A stretch of 40,818 bases of DNA from Acidobacteriota bacterium (GCA_021806005.1 JAJZDM010000022.1:1-40818); one strand, 5' to 3'. Positions 32,468-40,818 are shown, numbered from the stretch's first letter. Numbers and translations are program-made. Notes: generated by a model from the letters alone, not told the origin.

Positions 32468-34243
32468 ATGATCGATTTCTCGAAGCTGGAGTTTTCTACC
32501 ATCAACGAGTTGTTTGAGCGCATGAGCCACCGCGGCGCAACGCCTGTGGCGATGTGGAAGAGCGGCTCTGAGTGGAGAGAGGTTTCGTCGCAGCAGATGT
32601 ATGGGCGGGTACGGGCCCTGGTGGGGCTGCTGCAGCGCTGGGGGATCGAGCGCGGGGATCGCGTGGGGCTGGTGAGCGAGAATCGCTGGGAGTGGCCGGT
32701 GGTGGACTTTGCCGTGCTGGCGATCGGAGCCGTGGATGTTCCGCTTTACGAAACGCTGCTGCCGGATCAGATGGGAGCGATTCTGCGCGATGCCGGGGTG
32801 CGGGCGGTGATCGTATCCAATCGCATGCAGTACAAGAAGCTGGTTGCCTGTGCAGCGATTCCCACCCTGGAGTTTGTGGGGATTCTGGATGATCTGGAGT
32901 TGGAGAGGGTGGTGAACCTGGCGGAGATCTTCCGGGGCGCGACGGAGTTGGAGCAGCCGGATGCAGCTTTTGATGCGCTGCTGCAGCAGACCCGACCGGA
33001 GGATCTGGCGACGATCGTCTACACCTCCGGGACAACGGGCGACCCCAAAGGGGTGATGCTGACGCATCGCAACCTGACCGAGGATCTACGCTACTCCACC
33101 GTGGGGCTGCGAATCGGGGCGGGAGACCGGACGATCTCCTTTCTGCCCCTGAGCCACTCCCTGGCGCGGCATCTGGGATATGCCATCTACGGCCACGGAG
33201 GAGAGATCGCCTACCTGGCGAAGTTCGATGATCTGAAGGGCGCCATGCAGGCGGTGAAGCCGCAGATTTTTCTGGCCGTGCCCAGGGTATATGAAAAGGT
33301 TCGCCAAAGCACCGAGTCCCAGGCCAAAGGAGTCAAGAAGAGGATCCTGCATTGGGCGCTGCGTCAGGGGAAGAGACATCGCAAGGAACTGATGGAGGGA
33401 AGGACCCCGGGTGCTCCGGCCTGGAGGCTGGCCGACAGACTCGTCTACAGCAAGCTGAGGGCGGCCTTTGGCGGTGAGGCGAAGCTCTGGGTCTCCGGAG
33501 GTGCTCCGCTGGGAATGGAGTCTGCGGAGTGGTTCCTGGATATGGGGATCCGGATCTTTGAAGGATATGGCCTGACGGAGACCTCGCCGGTGGTTTCGCG
33601 CAATACCTTTGAGGACTACCGGATGGGCACGGTGGGAACGGTGATTCCCAACCTGGAGCTGAGGGTAGCGGAGGATGGAGAGATTCAGGTGCGGGGTGAG
33701 ACCGTCTTCGCCGGGTACTGGCTCAAGGAAGAGCTGACCAAGGCTGAGTTCACGGAGGATGGATGGTTCAAGACTGGAGATATCGGCGAGTACAAGACGG
33801 GGTTTCTCTCCATCACGGACCGCAAGAAGGAGCTGATCAAGACCAGCAGCGGAAAGTATATTGCGCCCCAGCCGATCGAAGGGAAGTTGAAGGCCGATGA
33901 ACTGGTGGGAAATGCGGCGGTGGTTGGAGACTCGCGCAAGTTTGCGGTGGTTCTGATCTCGCCGGACCTTCCGGCGCTGAGACGGTGGGCGGCTGAGCAC
34001 GGTGTCATCGCCGGCGATGCCGAGCAGTTGGTGCAGGACCCAAAGGTGAAGAAGCACTACGAGATGCTGGTAAAGCGCGTCAACGGCCAGTTGCAGGACC
34101 ATGAGCGGCTGAAGAGGGTGGGCGTGCTGCCCGACGAGTGGAGTATCGAGGGCGGCGAGTTGACGCCCAGCATGAAGCTGATGCGCAGGGTGATCCTTGA
34201 TCGGTACAAGGAGAGGATTGACACGCTTTATGGTGGGGAGTAG
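32468..34243 (+). CDS. Long-chain fatty-acid-CoA ligase
   Basis: This 591-residue AMP-forming acyl-CoA synthetase activates fatty acids for degradation or lipid use. The phosphate-binding loop is YTSGTTGDPKGVML (185-198). The adenine motif is EGYGLTETSP (365-374), the ATP/linker motif GWFKTGD (432-438), and the fatty-acid synthetase signature DRKKELIKTSSGKYIAP (451-467) has the linker lysine. A basic insert KGVKKRILHWALRQGKRHRKELMEG at about 288-311 is typical of the long-chain (FadD15/ACSL-like) branch. No membrane helix is seen. The ATG at 32468 has AGGAGAG upstream. Confidence 0.93.
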   Translation: MIDFSKLEFSTINELFERMSHRGATPVAMWKSGSEWREVSSQQMYGRVRALVGLLQRWGIERGDRVGLVSENRWEWPVVDFAVLAIGAVDVPLYETLLPDQMGAILRDAGVRAVIVSNRMQYKKLVACAAIPTLEFVGILDDLELERVVNLAEIFRGATELEQPDAAFDALLQQTRPEDLATIVYTSGTTGDPKGVMLTHRNLTEDLRYSTVGLRIGAGDRTISFLPLSHSLARHLGYAIYGHGGEIAYLAKFDDLKGAMQAVKPQIFLAVPRVYEKVRQSTESQAKGVKKRILHWALRQGKRHRKELMEGRTPGAPAWRLADRLVYSKLRAAFGGEAKLWVSGGAPLGMESAEWFLDMGIRIFEGYGLTETSPVVSRNTFEDYRMGTVGTVIPNLELRVAEDGEIQVRGETVFAGYWLKEELTKAEFTEDGWFKTGDIGEYKTGFLSITDRKKELIKTSSGKYIAPQPIEGKLKADELVGNAAVVGDSRKFAVVLISPDLPALRRWAAEHGVIAGDAEQLVQDPKVKKHYEMLVKRVNGQLQDHERLKRVGVLPDEWSIEGGELTPSMKLMRRVILDRYKERIDTLYGGE

Positions 34244-34418
34244 AGCTGCGGCAATCTTATGGTTGCGGCAGCATGCGGAGGCTTGCTGGGTGGAAAGAGC
34301 TCGCTATGCCCGGGCAGATCAGGTAGGGTGGTTCGTCCGGCGAGGTTTGCTTGCGTCGATAGCCGGGCGGAGCGCGTCTAATGTCCAGGCTGGATTCTGT
34401 GAGTGAGTTTTCAAGTTT

Positions 34419-34445
34419 GATTCGTGAGTGAATGGATTCGTGAGT
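34419..34445 (+). repeat. Short direct repeat at the start of the NAPE-PLD-like gene
   Basis: GATTCGTGAGT occurs at 34419-34429 and 34435-34445, 16 nt apart. Each copy contains GTG codons that could start translation, which makes the true start ambiguous. Confidence 0.8.
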
Positions 34446-35483
34446 TCTCTGAAGCGAGCAGAAAAAAAAGGACGCAGGTATCTGAATCCTGTATCCACGA
34501 CGACGGGCGGGCTGGGTCTGGTGTTGAAGGTGCTGCCCTTGTACTTAAAAAACCGGGCACAGGTGGAACCAAAGCATCTGCTGGGACCCTTCCACACCGA
34601 TACAACGATCTTCTCTGCCGAGCCAGCGAGCGGATTGCGCGTGACCTGGTTTGGGCACTCGTCCTCTCTTCTGGAGATGGATGGAATGCGCGTGCTGATG
34701 GATCCTGTATGGGAGCAAAGGACGAGTCCAGTTCCATTTTTCGGGCCAAAGCGGTTCTTTGCGCCCACCATCGAGGTAGAGAGGCTGCCCAGGCTTGATC
34801 TTGTGCTGATCTCACACGATCACTATGACCACCTGGGAGCGAAGACGGTTGCGCGGCTGGCCAGGGCCGATGCCACAGCCGGGGCGCGTTGGGTGACCTC
34901 GCTGGGCGTTGCCAGGCGGTTGCGCGGCTTTGGCGTTGCCGCAGAGAGGATCACGGAGCTGGATTGGACCGAGAGCGTAGAAGTGGGCGGGCTCAGAGTG
35001 ACGTCATGGCCGTCGCGGCACTTCTCCGGGCGCGGGGTGTTCGATCGGTACAAGACGCTTTGGGGATCGTTTGTCCTGGAGGGTCCGCGTCACAGGGTGT
35101 TCTACGGGGCGGACTCAGGATGGTGGGAGGGATTTGGAGAGATCGCCGACCAGTACCGAGCCCGGCCCGACGGACGCTCCCGGTTCTTCGATCTGACGAT
35201 GCTGGAGATTGGTGCTTTTCATCCGCTGTGGGGATCGATTCATCTGGGTCCGGAGAATGCTGTAAGAGCATTTGAAGCCATGAAGATACCGGACGGGTTG
35301 ATGATGCCCATTCACTGGGGGCTGTTCAACCTGGCGCTGCATGCCTGGAAGGAGCCGGTGGAGCGCATCGTCGAGCTGGCTGATCAGAGGGGCATCAAGC
35401 TGTGGCTGCCGCAGCCGGGCACTCCCACCGAGGTGATTGCCGGGGCGGAGTTGCGTTCAGGCTGGTGGCAGAGCGCCGGGTAA
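34428..35483 (+). CDS. Metallo-beta-lactamase-fold hydrolase, NAPE-PLD-like
   Basis: This is a 351-residue zinc hydrolase of the metallo-beta-lactamase fold. The ligand set is present: SHDHYDHLG (H130, H132, D134, H135), H198 (PSRHFSGRG), D229 (GADSGWW) and H296 (MPIHWG). The start LRVTWFGHSSSLLEMDGMRVLMDPVW and the length fit the NAPE-hydrolysing phospholipase D/RomA-like branch rather than beta-lactamases, so a phospholipid or N-acyl lipid substrate is plausible. Translation starts at a GTG: 34428 or 34440, both in frame, each within a repeated GATTCGTGAGT (34419-34429, 34435-34445), and no ribosome site decides between them. It follows the acyl-CoA synthetase by 184 nt. Confidence 0.85.
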   Translation: MNGFVSSLKRAEKKGRRYLNPVSTTTGGLGLVLKVLPLYLKNRAQVEPKHLLGPFHTDTTIFSAEPASGLRVTWFGHSSSLLEMDGMRVLMDPVWEQRTSPVPFFGPKRFFAPTIEVERLPRLDLVLISHDHYDHLGAKTVARLARADATAGARWVTSLGVARRLRGFGVAAERITELDWTESVEVGGLRVTSWPSRHFSGRGVFDRYKTLWGSFVLEGPRHRVFYGADSGWWEGFGEIADQYRARPDGRSRFFDLTMLEIGAFHPLWGSIHLGPENAVRAFEAMKIPDGLMMPIHWGLFNLALHAWKEPVERIVELADQRGIKLWLPQPGTPTEVIAGAELRSGWWQSAG

Positions 35484-35607
35484 CCCGCGGCGTTGCCGTT
35501 GTTCGGCGATGCTGGAGCAGCACCAAGGAGCAAAACCAGAGTTCTGTGTCTGGATCGCAAGGTCTGGGCGGCGGCTCTGTGTGCTCATTCTTTCTATCGC
35601 GGCTCCG

Positions 35608-36132
35608 TTATTTATAGATCAGATGGATGGTAGTCTCCGTGATTGGACATGCGACCGGAATGGCTGCCTTATCAAAAGAGGGTGGGGAGATGAAGACCCT
35701 GGGATTGGTTGAAAATCCGAAGCCCTTCTTGGGGATTCCGAAGAAGTTGCGGTCCATCTTATGGTCGCCGTTGGTGTCTGCCAGGGCAGCGATGGCGTAG
35801 CGCCCGGGCGGGACGTGGAGGGTGATGGTAGCCGAGGTTCCGGAGAAGGGATTTGGACTGTGGTAGAAGGCTTTCGTGTTGTCCTCCGGCCAGCCATTGG
35901 AGGAGGTGAACAGCGAGATGCCGGCGTCGCCCTTCTGGCTGCGGAAGCCGTCAACATGGATGACGAGGGTACATGCGCCTGAAACTCCAGCAGCCTGGGA
36001 ATGCCTGCCGCCAGAATTAATGGCAGGGGCAAAGGTGGTTGTGGTTATGCGGAGGCCGGCGAGTGCGGGTCGTCCGCACAGAAGAGAGGCAGCGGCCAGG
36101 AGTGCGGCGAGGGTGATGCGTGAGGGCTTCAT
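35608..36132 (-). CDS. DUF2141 secreted protein
   Basis: This 174-residue protein has a signal peptide (about 1-25, MKPSRITLAALLAAASL...). It has the DUF2141 pattern: a beta-sandwich ending in VPPGRYAIAALADTNGDHKMDRNFFGIPKKGFGFSTNP (about 115-150). The DTNGDHKMD segment looks like a calcium-binding loop. Function is unknown in the family, whose members are periplasmic or outer-membrane associated. The ATG at 36132 has GGGGAGAT upstream; longer frames cross the barrel gene. It is on the same strand, 77 nt after the outer-membrane barrel gene, so probably co-expressed. Confidence 0.85.
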   Translation of the reverse strand: MKPSRITLAALLAAASLLCGRPALAGLRITTTTFAPAINSGGRHSQAAGVSGACTLVIHVDGFRSQKGDAGISLFTSSNGWPEDNTKAFYHSPNPFSGTSATITLHVPPGRYAIAALADTNGDHKMDRNFFGIPKKGFGFSTNPRVFISPPSFDKAAIPVACPITETTIHLIYK

Positions 36133-36208
36133 GGATATCTCCCCGTACGGTAAGACGAGCGGCAGCGAAGACCTGGACCATGCTGCCGCCCGGAGATTTG
36201 AGAGAAGG

Positions 36209-36964
36209 TTATGGCTTCGCTGTCTTGAGGATGTTGTGCCCGAAGTGGAAGGCAGGTCCGATTGAATAGCGGTAGCTCCAGCCGCCGTTTGCCAGGATGG
36301 CATTGAAGGGATGGTTCCATACTGCATCCAGTTGCGCGCGAACGCCGATGTGCTTGGTGAGAGCGAACTCCGCACCGCCGCCAACGCCGTAGGCTCCTGT
36401 CCAGTCTGAGATTGTTCCCTGTGGCGAGATATAGTTGCCGGCTTCGAGCGCACCGACAACGATCACGTCATCCGTATTGCTGCGGGGGTTAGCGGTTGCG
36501 GAGAGACGGAAGGCGGCAAGGCTGGGGTGGATGAACAGGGTCACCTTGGAGAAGTGGCGATAGTTGAAGGTAGGCCCCATCGTAAAGGTCTGCGTGGTTG
36601 CCGAGATGGGGACATCGACGACATAGGAAGGAGAGAGAACTCCTGCCAGATACAACTCTTGAATGCCCTGTGCAACGGCTGGGCTGGCCATGCTGGCGAT
36701 CAGGCTTGTATTGCCGTACTGAACGCTGTAGTCAAAGCCTGCGCCCAGCCACGACCTAAGATCTTCTCCCGCCTGGAGATGAAATCCGTATTGCTGAATT
36801 CCGTTGAGTCCAGGGGTGTAAAGATCCGTAAAGCCGGTATAGACACCGTAACGGCCCACGTAACTCTGTTGCGCCGAGACTGCGGGTAGAACTGAGAGCG
36901 AGAGAACGAGCGCAATCAGCAGATAAAGAGGGTGACGATGGGTGAAGCGGACGGAGTGTGCCAT
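36209..36964 (-). CDS. Outer-membrane beta-barrel protein
   Basis: This is a 251-residue protein with a signal peptide (about 1-31, cleavage near VSAQQ) followed by alternating hydrophobic/polar strands of an 8-10-strand barrel (e.g. YVGRYGVYTGFTDLY, LGAGFDYSVQYG, FTMGPTFNYR, YSIGPAFHFGHN). Aromatic and glycine girdles fit an OmpA-like/porin-family outer-membrane fold found widely in acidobacteria. The end HNILKTAKP is not the usual terminal aromatic residue; the last strand stops nine residues earlier at HFGHN. The ATG at 36964 has GAGGT upstream. Function unknown. Confidence 0.8.
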   Translation of the reverse strand: MAHSVRFTHRHPLYLLIALVLSLSVLPAVSAQQSYVGRYGVYTGFTDLYTPGLNGIQQYGFHLQAGEDLRSWLGAGFDYSVQYGNTSLIASMASPAVAQGIQELYLAGVLSPSYVVDVPISATTQTFTMGPTFNYRHFSKVTLFIHPSLAAFRLSATANPRSNTDDVIVVGALEAGNYISPQGTISDWTGAYGVGGGAEFALTKHIGVRAQLDAVWNHPFNAILANGGWSYRYSIGPAFHFGHNILKTAKP

Positions 36965-36991
36965 GGTAGACCTCGATAAATTGGAGCAGTA

Positions 36992-37858
36992 CTACGGTTT
37001 TGAACCGTTGAGTTGTGGCAGGAGGTTGGATAGAAACGCAGAGACAGCCTTCAGGACACCCTCAGATTGCTCCCGGTGCGGGAGGTGGCCTGTGTTGGGA
37101 AAGCTTTGGTGCTGCAGATGGGGGATCGACTCTCGAAGAGAGTCCAACTGCCGGGTGGTTCCGAACTCATCCTGTTCGCCCTGGAGGGCCAGGACGGGAC
37201 AGGTGACGAGGGGCAGGAAGTCGCGAAGAGGAAAGATCTCCTTGGCCAGTCCTGCAGCCCATTGAGCCCAGGCGTAGAAGACGTCATCGGGCTGCTGGTG
37301 GTACTGGGCGAGGCGCTCCTGAAGTTTGCTCCCGGGGTAAGCCTCCGCCATCTTCCGGATAAGGCCGCCGGCGGCGCCGGTGGCGATCACGAAGGGGCTC
37401 TCCAGGATCAGCGCGCGGATGTCTTTGGAGCCAGCGCCGTTCGAGTCTGCGTTGCCAGGTTTGGCCCCGCGGGTAGTAGCTGCATACAGAAGCGCGATAC
37501 CGGCGCCTTCACTGTGTCCGTAGAGTACGGGGTCGATGACATTGAAGTGATCCAGCAGGGCCGGGATTACCTCCTGGACCTGCCGAAGGTAGTCAGCGTC
37601 GGTACGTTTGGAGAGCGGTCCCTCGGAGTTGCCATGGCCGGCGCGAGAGTAGGCGATGACGTTGTAGCCTGTAGCCCGGACAAGGTCGTGGGGAAAGGTC
37701 TTCCAGTAGCTGACCGAGCCCAGCGCCTCATGCAGCAGCAGGATGCTGCCCCGGGCGGAGGGAAGCCAGTAATGTGCCACCTCCGTGCGCTTGCCGCCCA
37801 GAACCAGGTGTTGCTGCTGGGTGTGGACGGCTTGGTTGGTGATCGCAGGCGCGTTCAT
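36992..37858 (-). CDS. Alpha/beta hydrolase
   Basis: This is a 288-residue alpha/beta-hydrolase. The nucleophile elbow is GHSEGAG with S116, the acid is probably D230 (QGEQDEFG) and the base H258 (NTGHLPH); the oxyanion region is LLHEALGS. The sequence resembles esterase/haloperoxidase-type enzymes; substrate unknown. Its ATG overlaps the stop of the acyl-CoA synthetase by ATGA at 37855-37858, so the two are translationally coupled, which suggests a fatty-acyl or thioester substrate. The outer-membrane barrel gene follows 27 nt later on the same strand. Confidence 0.88.
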   Translation of the reverse strand: MNAPAITNQAVHTQQQHLVLGGKRTEVAHYWLPSARGSILLLHEALGSVSYWKTFPHDLVRATGYNVIAYSRAGHGNSEGPLSKRTDADYLRQVQEVIPALLDHFNVIDPVLYGHSEGAGIALLYAATTRGAKPGNADSNGAGSKDIRALILESPFVIATGAAGGLIRKMAEAYPGSKLQERLAQYHQQPDDVFYAWAQWAAGLAKEIFPLRDFLPLVTCPVLALQGEQDEFGTTRQLDSLRESIPHLQHQSFPNTGHLPHREQSEGVLKAVSAFLSNLLPQLNGSKP

Positions 37859-39597
37859 AGTGTCTCCATCCAGATGAGCTTCTGCTGGGAGGATTCCCAG
37901 GCAGCGAAGCGGGGGGAGAGACGCTGTTCGAGAGCGGCCCGGCGGACCTTCAACGTGGGGGTAAGAAGCTGGTTGTCAACCGTCCAGGGTTGCTCGGAGA
38001 TCACAAGAAAGCGCAGTTGTTCGTGATGCTCCAGTTGGGCGTTGACCGACTCGATCTCCGCGGTAAGTTTGGCTTCAATGCCGGCGCGCTCCCCGGTATC
38101 CGCGATCTGCCGGCGCAGGGCAGGCGCCAGCACCGCCATGGCGAAAGGAGCTGTGAGTCCGTTGCCGAAGACCGCGACGGACTCGAAGAGGTACGAGACG
38201 GCCAGCAGTTTTTCAATCTGGCCGGGAGCGACGTACTTTCCTTTGGAGGTTTTGAACTCGTCCTTGATGCGGCCTATCAGGCGAAGCCGGCCAAGGCTGT
38301 CGATCTCCCCGCGGTCGCCGGTGCAGAAGAAGCCGTCCTCCGTAAAGACCTCCCGCGTGAGCTCCGGGTTGCGGTAGTAGCCGAGCATGTTCATGGGACC
38401 CTTGATTTGAACTTCGCCGTCAGGGGAGATTCGAGTGAGCGCCCAGGGACTGGCGTTGCCGACGTAACCGAGCCGTGCCTGGCCGGGCAGAGGGGCGTGC
38501 GTGATTCCGGTCTCGGTCATGCCGTAGCCCTCCACGAAGTTCAGACCCAGCCGCAGATACCACTGGATGATGGCCACTGGAGTTGCCGCACCCCCGGAGC
38601 AGATCAGCCGGGTCTCGCTGAGGCCGAGGCTGGAGGTGATCTTTTTGCGAATGATCCGGTTGATGATTGGAAGGGAGAGCAGAAGATTGAGTTTCTTCTC
38701 GTGAATCTTTTCAAAGACACTCTGCTGAAACCGGATGTAGAGACGCGGAATGGAGAAGAAGAGCGTGCAGCGGGAACGGGTGAGATCCGTGATGAAGGTG
38801 GGCAATCCCTCACTGAAGAAGATATGCATGGGAACGGTGAGGGAGTTCATCTCCACGATGGCGCGCTCGGCTACATGAGCCAGAGGAAGGTAGGAGAGGA
38901 TTCGATCCAGGCCGGTGTCCGGGTTCACGCCGAAGGATGGCTCCATGGACTTGCCCATCAGGCTGAGGGAGCGGAAGGACTGCATCGCGCCCTTGGGCTC
39001 CCCGGTGGTCCCGGAGGTGTAGATGATGGTGGCGACATCGCCAGCGTCCCGGATGGGTTCGCCCTGAAGAGGGGCCTCGCTGGCCAGGATCTGAGACCAT
39101 AAGACGCTTCCCGGGGGCGTGTTCCCGGCCGTGCAGTTGGGAAAGGCGATGTAGGGGAGGCGGTCGAAGAGCTCCTGGCCGAGTGGAAGCGGGTGATCCA
39201 TTTGACCAATAAAGCAGGCAACGGCCTGGCTATGACGGATAAGCATGGCCAGGGAGGCGTCATTGGCGGTGGTGAACAAGGGGACGCTGACGTGGCCTGC
39301 CATCCAGATGGCGAAGTCCGCCATGATCCACCAGGCACAGTTCTTGCTGAGGATGGCGATGTTGGAGCCAGCCGGCCAGCCCTGAGCCTGGATCCATGCC
39401 GCGATGCGGCGGACATCCTGCATGGCGCTGGACCAGGTCCAGTTGAGGACCTCTCCGTTGAGCGGCTGGGTGAAGAGCGGTTGCGATGGCACGGTGCGTG
39501 CGATCGCATAGATTCGCTGCAGGGGTAGATCGCTATCGGGTAGTGCGGGGCCCACGGAGTTTTGTGCGGAGAGGTGGGCTTGGTCAAGGGAGAGCAT
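37855..39597 (-). CDS. AMP-binding acyl-CoA synthetase (long-chain type)
   Basis: This is a 580-residue adenylate-forming enzyme for a fatty or other carboxylic acid. Motifs are YTSGTTGEPKGAM (193-205), EGYGMTETG (356-364), FFCTGDRG and the linker GRIKDEFKTSKGKYVAPGQIE (442-462) with its lysine. It shares only general family features with the first synthetase at 32468, so it is not a recent duplicate. I chose the ATG at 39597 because GGAAGGAAA lies directly upstream; an extra 14 residues from 39639 have no such site. It is coupled to the alpha/beta hydrolase and divergent from the dehydrogenase at 39757. Confidence 0.92.
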   Translation of the reverse strand: MLSLDQAHLSAQNSVGPALPDSDLPLQRIYAIARTVPSQPLFTQPLNGEVLNWTWSSAMQDVRRIAAWIQAQGWPAGSNIAILSKNCAWWIMADFAIWMAGHVSVPLFTTANDASLAMLIRHSQAVACFIGQMDHPLPLGQELFDRLPYIAFPNCTAGNTPPGSVLWSQILASEAPLQGEPIRDAGDVATIIYTSGTTGEPKGAMQSFRSLSLMGKSMEPSFGVNPDTGLDRILSYLPLAHVAERAIVEMNSLTVPMHIFFSEGLPTFITDLTRSRCTLFFSIPRLYIRFQQSVFEKIHEKKLNLLLSLPIINRIIRKKITSSLGLSETRLICSGGAATPVAIIQWYLRLGLNFVEGYGMTETGITHAPLPGQARLGYVGNASPWALTRISPDGEVQIKGPMNMLGYYRNPELTREVFTEDGFFCTGDRGEIDSLGRLRLIGRIKDEFKTSKGKYVAPGQIEKLLAVSYLFESVAVFGNGLTAPFAMAVLAPALRRQIADTGERAGIEAKLTAEIESVNAQLEHHEQLRFLVISEQPWTVDNQLLTPTLKVRRAALEQRLSPRFAAWESSQQKLIWMETL

Positions 39598-39641
39598 CGA
39601 TTTCCTTCCAAATTCCTTAACGCAGGGTAAGATAACCAAAA

Positions 39642-39658
39642 GTGACGACGTCTGTCAC
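39642..39658. promoter_or_regulatory. Candidate operator in the acyl-CoA synthetase/SDR divergent region
   Basis: The palindrome GTGAC-GACGTCT-GTCAC lies 45 nt before the synthetase start and about 100 nt before the dehydrogenase start. On the minus strand GTGACA (with 18-nt spacer to TATCTT) could be the synthetase -35, so binding would block it. The site resembles no operator I can name; a TetR-like lipid regulator is the typical partner of such cassettes. Confidence 0.4.
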
Positions 39659-39756
39659 CTCCATTTTTTTACACTGCCTTTGCAGGGTGAGGACGGGAGG
39701 GCAGAATCACAGAAAACAATGGATCTGTGAGACGTTGTCGAAAGCGAGCGTTCGAC

Positions 39757-40575
39757 ATGGATACGTTGCAGGGTAAGACACTCTTTATCACCGGGGCGAG
39801 CCGCGGAATCGGGCTGGCCATTGCGTTGCGGGCGGCGCGGGATGGGGCGAAGGTGGTGGTTGCGGCCAAGACCGTAACCCCGAATCCCAAGCTTCCTGGC
39901 ACCATCTACACCGCGGCAGAGTCCATTGAGGTTGCGGGCGGCAGCGCACTGGCGCTCGAACTGGATATACGCGATGAGGAGCAGGTGCATCGGGCAGTGG
40001 AAAGAGCGGCGACGCACTTTGGCGGGATCGATATTCTGGTGAATAACGCCAGCGCGATCAGCCTGACGGGAACCGCCGATACCGCGATGAAGCGCTTCGA
40101 CCTGATGATGGGGGTTAATGCTCGTGGCACCTTTGTCTGTTCGCAGGCCTGTCTGCCCTATCTGGCCAAGGCGGAGAACCCGCACATCCTTACGCTTTCA
40201 CCGCCGTTGAATATGCAGGCCAGATGGTTCAAACATCATGTGGCGTACACCATGGCGAAGTACGGAATGAGCATGTGTGTTCTGGGGATGGCGGAGGAGT
40301 TTCGCTCACAGGGGATTGCGGTGAATGCGTTGTGGCCGCGAACCATAATTGCCACGGCGGCGCTTCAGGTGATTCCTGGAGCACACCCCGAGCTCGGGAG
40401 GACGCCGGAGATCATGGCCGATGCGGCCCACTGGATTCTGACCCGGGAGAGCCGGGCGACAACAGGGAACTTCTTTATCGACGAGCAGGTGCTCTTGCTT
40501 GCCGGAGTAACGGATCTCTCCGCATACGCGGTGACTCCGGGAGAACCGCTTCAGACGGACCTGTTTCTGGACTGA
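39757..40575 (+). CDS. Short-chain dehydrogenase, HSDL2-like
   Basis: This is a 272-residue classical SDR using NAD(P). Cofactor motif TGASRGIG (12-19), NNAS (96-99), catalytic S148, Y164 and K168 are all present. The stretch LSPPLNMQARWFK (147-159) followed by HVAYTMAKYGMSMCVLGMAEEF is the signature of the hydroxysteroid-dehydrogenase-like-2 subfamily, linked to peroxisomal fatty-acid metabolism in animals. Substrate here is unknown, but the neighbours point to lipid catabolism. I use the ATG at 39757; a GTG at 39727 would add ten Arg-rich residues. The ribosome site is weak in both cases. Confidence 0.88.
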   Translation: MDTLQGKTLFITGASRGIGLAIALRAARDGAKVVVAAKTVTPNPKLPGTIYTAAESIEVAGGSALALELDIRDEEQVHRAVERAATHFGGIDILVNNASAISLTGTADTAMKRFDLMMGVNARGTFVCSQACLPYLAKAENPHILTLSPPLNMQARWFKHHVAYTMAKYGMSMCVLGMAEEFRSQGIAVNALWPRTIIATAALQVIPGAHPELGRTPEIMADAAHWILTRESRATTGNFFIDEQVLLLAGVTDLSAYAVTPGEPLQTDLFLD

Positions 40576-40818
40576 GATGTTTTGCGAGGACGCCCTGGGC
40601 CGTGGCCGGCGCGGAGGGGCGGCGCTTCCAGTTCGGGAAGTCCGGATCGCGGATGATTCAAGGGCGGTTGCAGGCGATGTTGCAGGGAAGCTGCGGGTTG
40701 CGTCCCTGTGATCCAGCCGATTCGAAGCGCCTTCAAACGTGGTTCGCCGCTGCTTTTCGAATCAAAGAAGAATGCATATTCTGTGGAATAATGATGCGTT
40801 TAGAAGCTGACTGGCTCA
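40576..40818. other. Terminal 243-nt stretch without a defined gene
   Basis: I see no supported gene. AGAAT-GCAT-ATTCT arms (about 40769-40782) lie just ahead of an ATG-ATG at 40791-40796, which opens a frame running off the window edge (MMRLEADWL...). That could be the start of a downstream gene, but nine codons are not enough to judge. A minus-strand frame at 40551-40736 looks like a shadow. Confidence 0.35.

Noticed and set aside
37990-39102. 370-codon plus-strand frame opposite the second acyl-CoA synthetase
   Set aside because: It overlaps an intact adenylating enzyme and shows no motif or start signal.

Overview
The window looks like a chromosomal segment of an acidobacterium (class Terriglobia, e.g. 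Granulicella, Terriglobus or Edaphobacter relatives). This rests on overall protein character: high GC, complex I, bacillithiol gene bshC, a PolX-type polymerase, GerMN and amidase genes beside murI, and DUF2141. It is inference, not a database match. There are no rRNA or tRNA genes, IS elements, phage modules or CRISPR arrays. Coding density is high, gene starts mostly have Shine-Dalgarno sequences, and ATGA overlaps mark coupled genes.

Layout. 1-3683 (minus): complex I genes nuoA-B-C-D-I, with nuoI directly after nuoD, so nuoE, F, G and H are not between them. 3684-3787: a divergent control region holding a perfect TGTGA-N6-TCACA palindrome (CRP/FNR family). 3788-10684 (plus): a single-chain pyruvate:ferredoxin oxidoreductase (nifJ type, TTG start), then a 346-nt gap with a candidate folded RNA, then korA-korB for a 2-oxoacid:ferredoxin oxidoreductase. 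I read 1-10684 as one electron-transfer block: two thiamine-diphosphate (TPP) enzymes make reduced ferredoxin, and the adjacent complex I may accept it. thiO (thiazole branch of TPP synthesis) converges on korB across a 13-bp perfect hairpin.

12023-19517: a membrane-anchored coiled-coil protein, a membrane-anchored unknown, PolX with a PHP domain, a cold-shock protein with a long structured leader, a Nudix hydrolase with a basic tail, bshC, a superinfection-immunity-like membrane protein and a small CxxC protein. 19580-24883: the ABC-F ATPase uup, a secreted amidohydrolase, a DinB protein, fabI and an EVE-domain protein. 24955-27621 (minus): an amidase-GerMN-murI cell-wall operon. 27728-32217: ruvC, then the minus-strand run glycosyltransferase-permease-rsmA.

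32468-40575: lipid-related genes. These are a long-chain acyl-CoA synthetase, a NAPE-PLD-like metallo-beta-lactamase, a DUF2141 protein, an outer-membrane barrel, a second acyl-CoA synthetase coupled by ATGA to an alpha/beta hydrolase, and a divergent HSDL2-like dehydrogenase with a shared palindrome between them. The last 243 nt hold no clear gene, with a possible start at 40791.

The most interesting points are the putative ferredoxin-linked complex I/PFOR/KGOR block with its CRP-like site, the multi-branch RNA candidate at 7451-7527, the csp leader, and the series of long perfect hairpins between genes that lack U-tracts.
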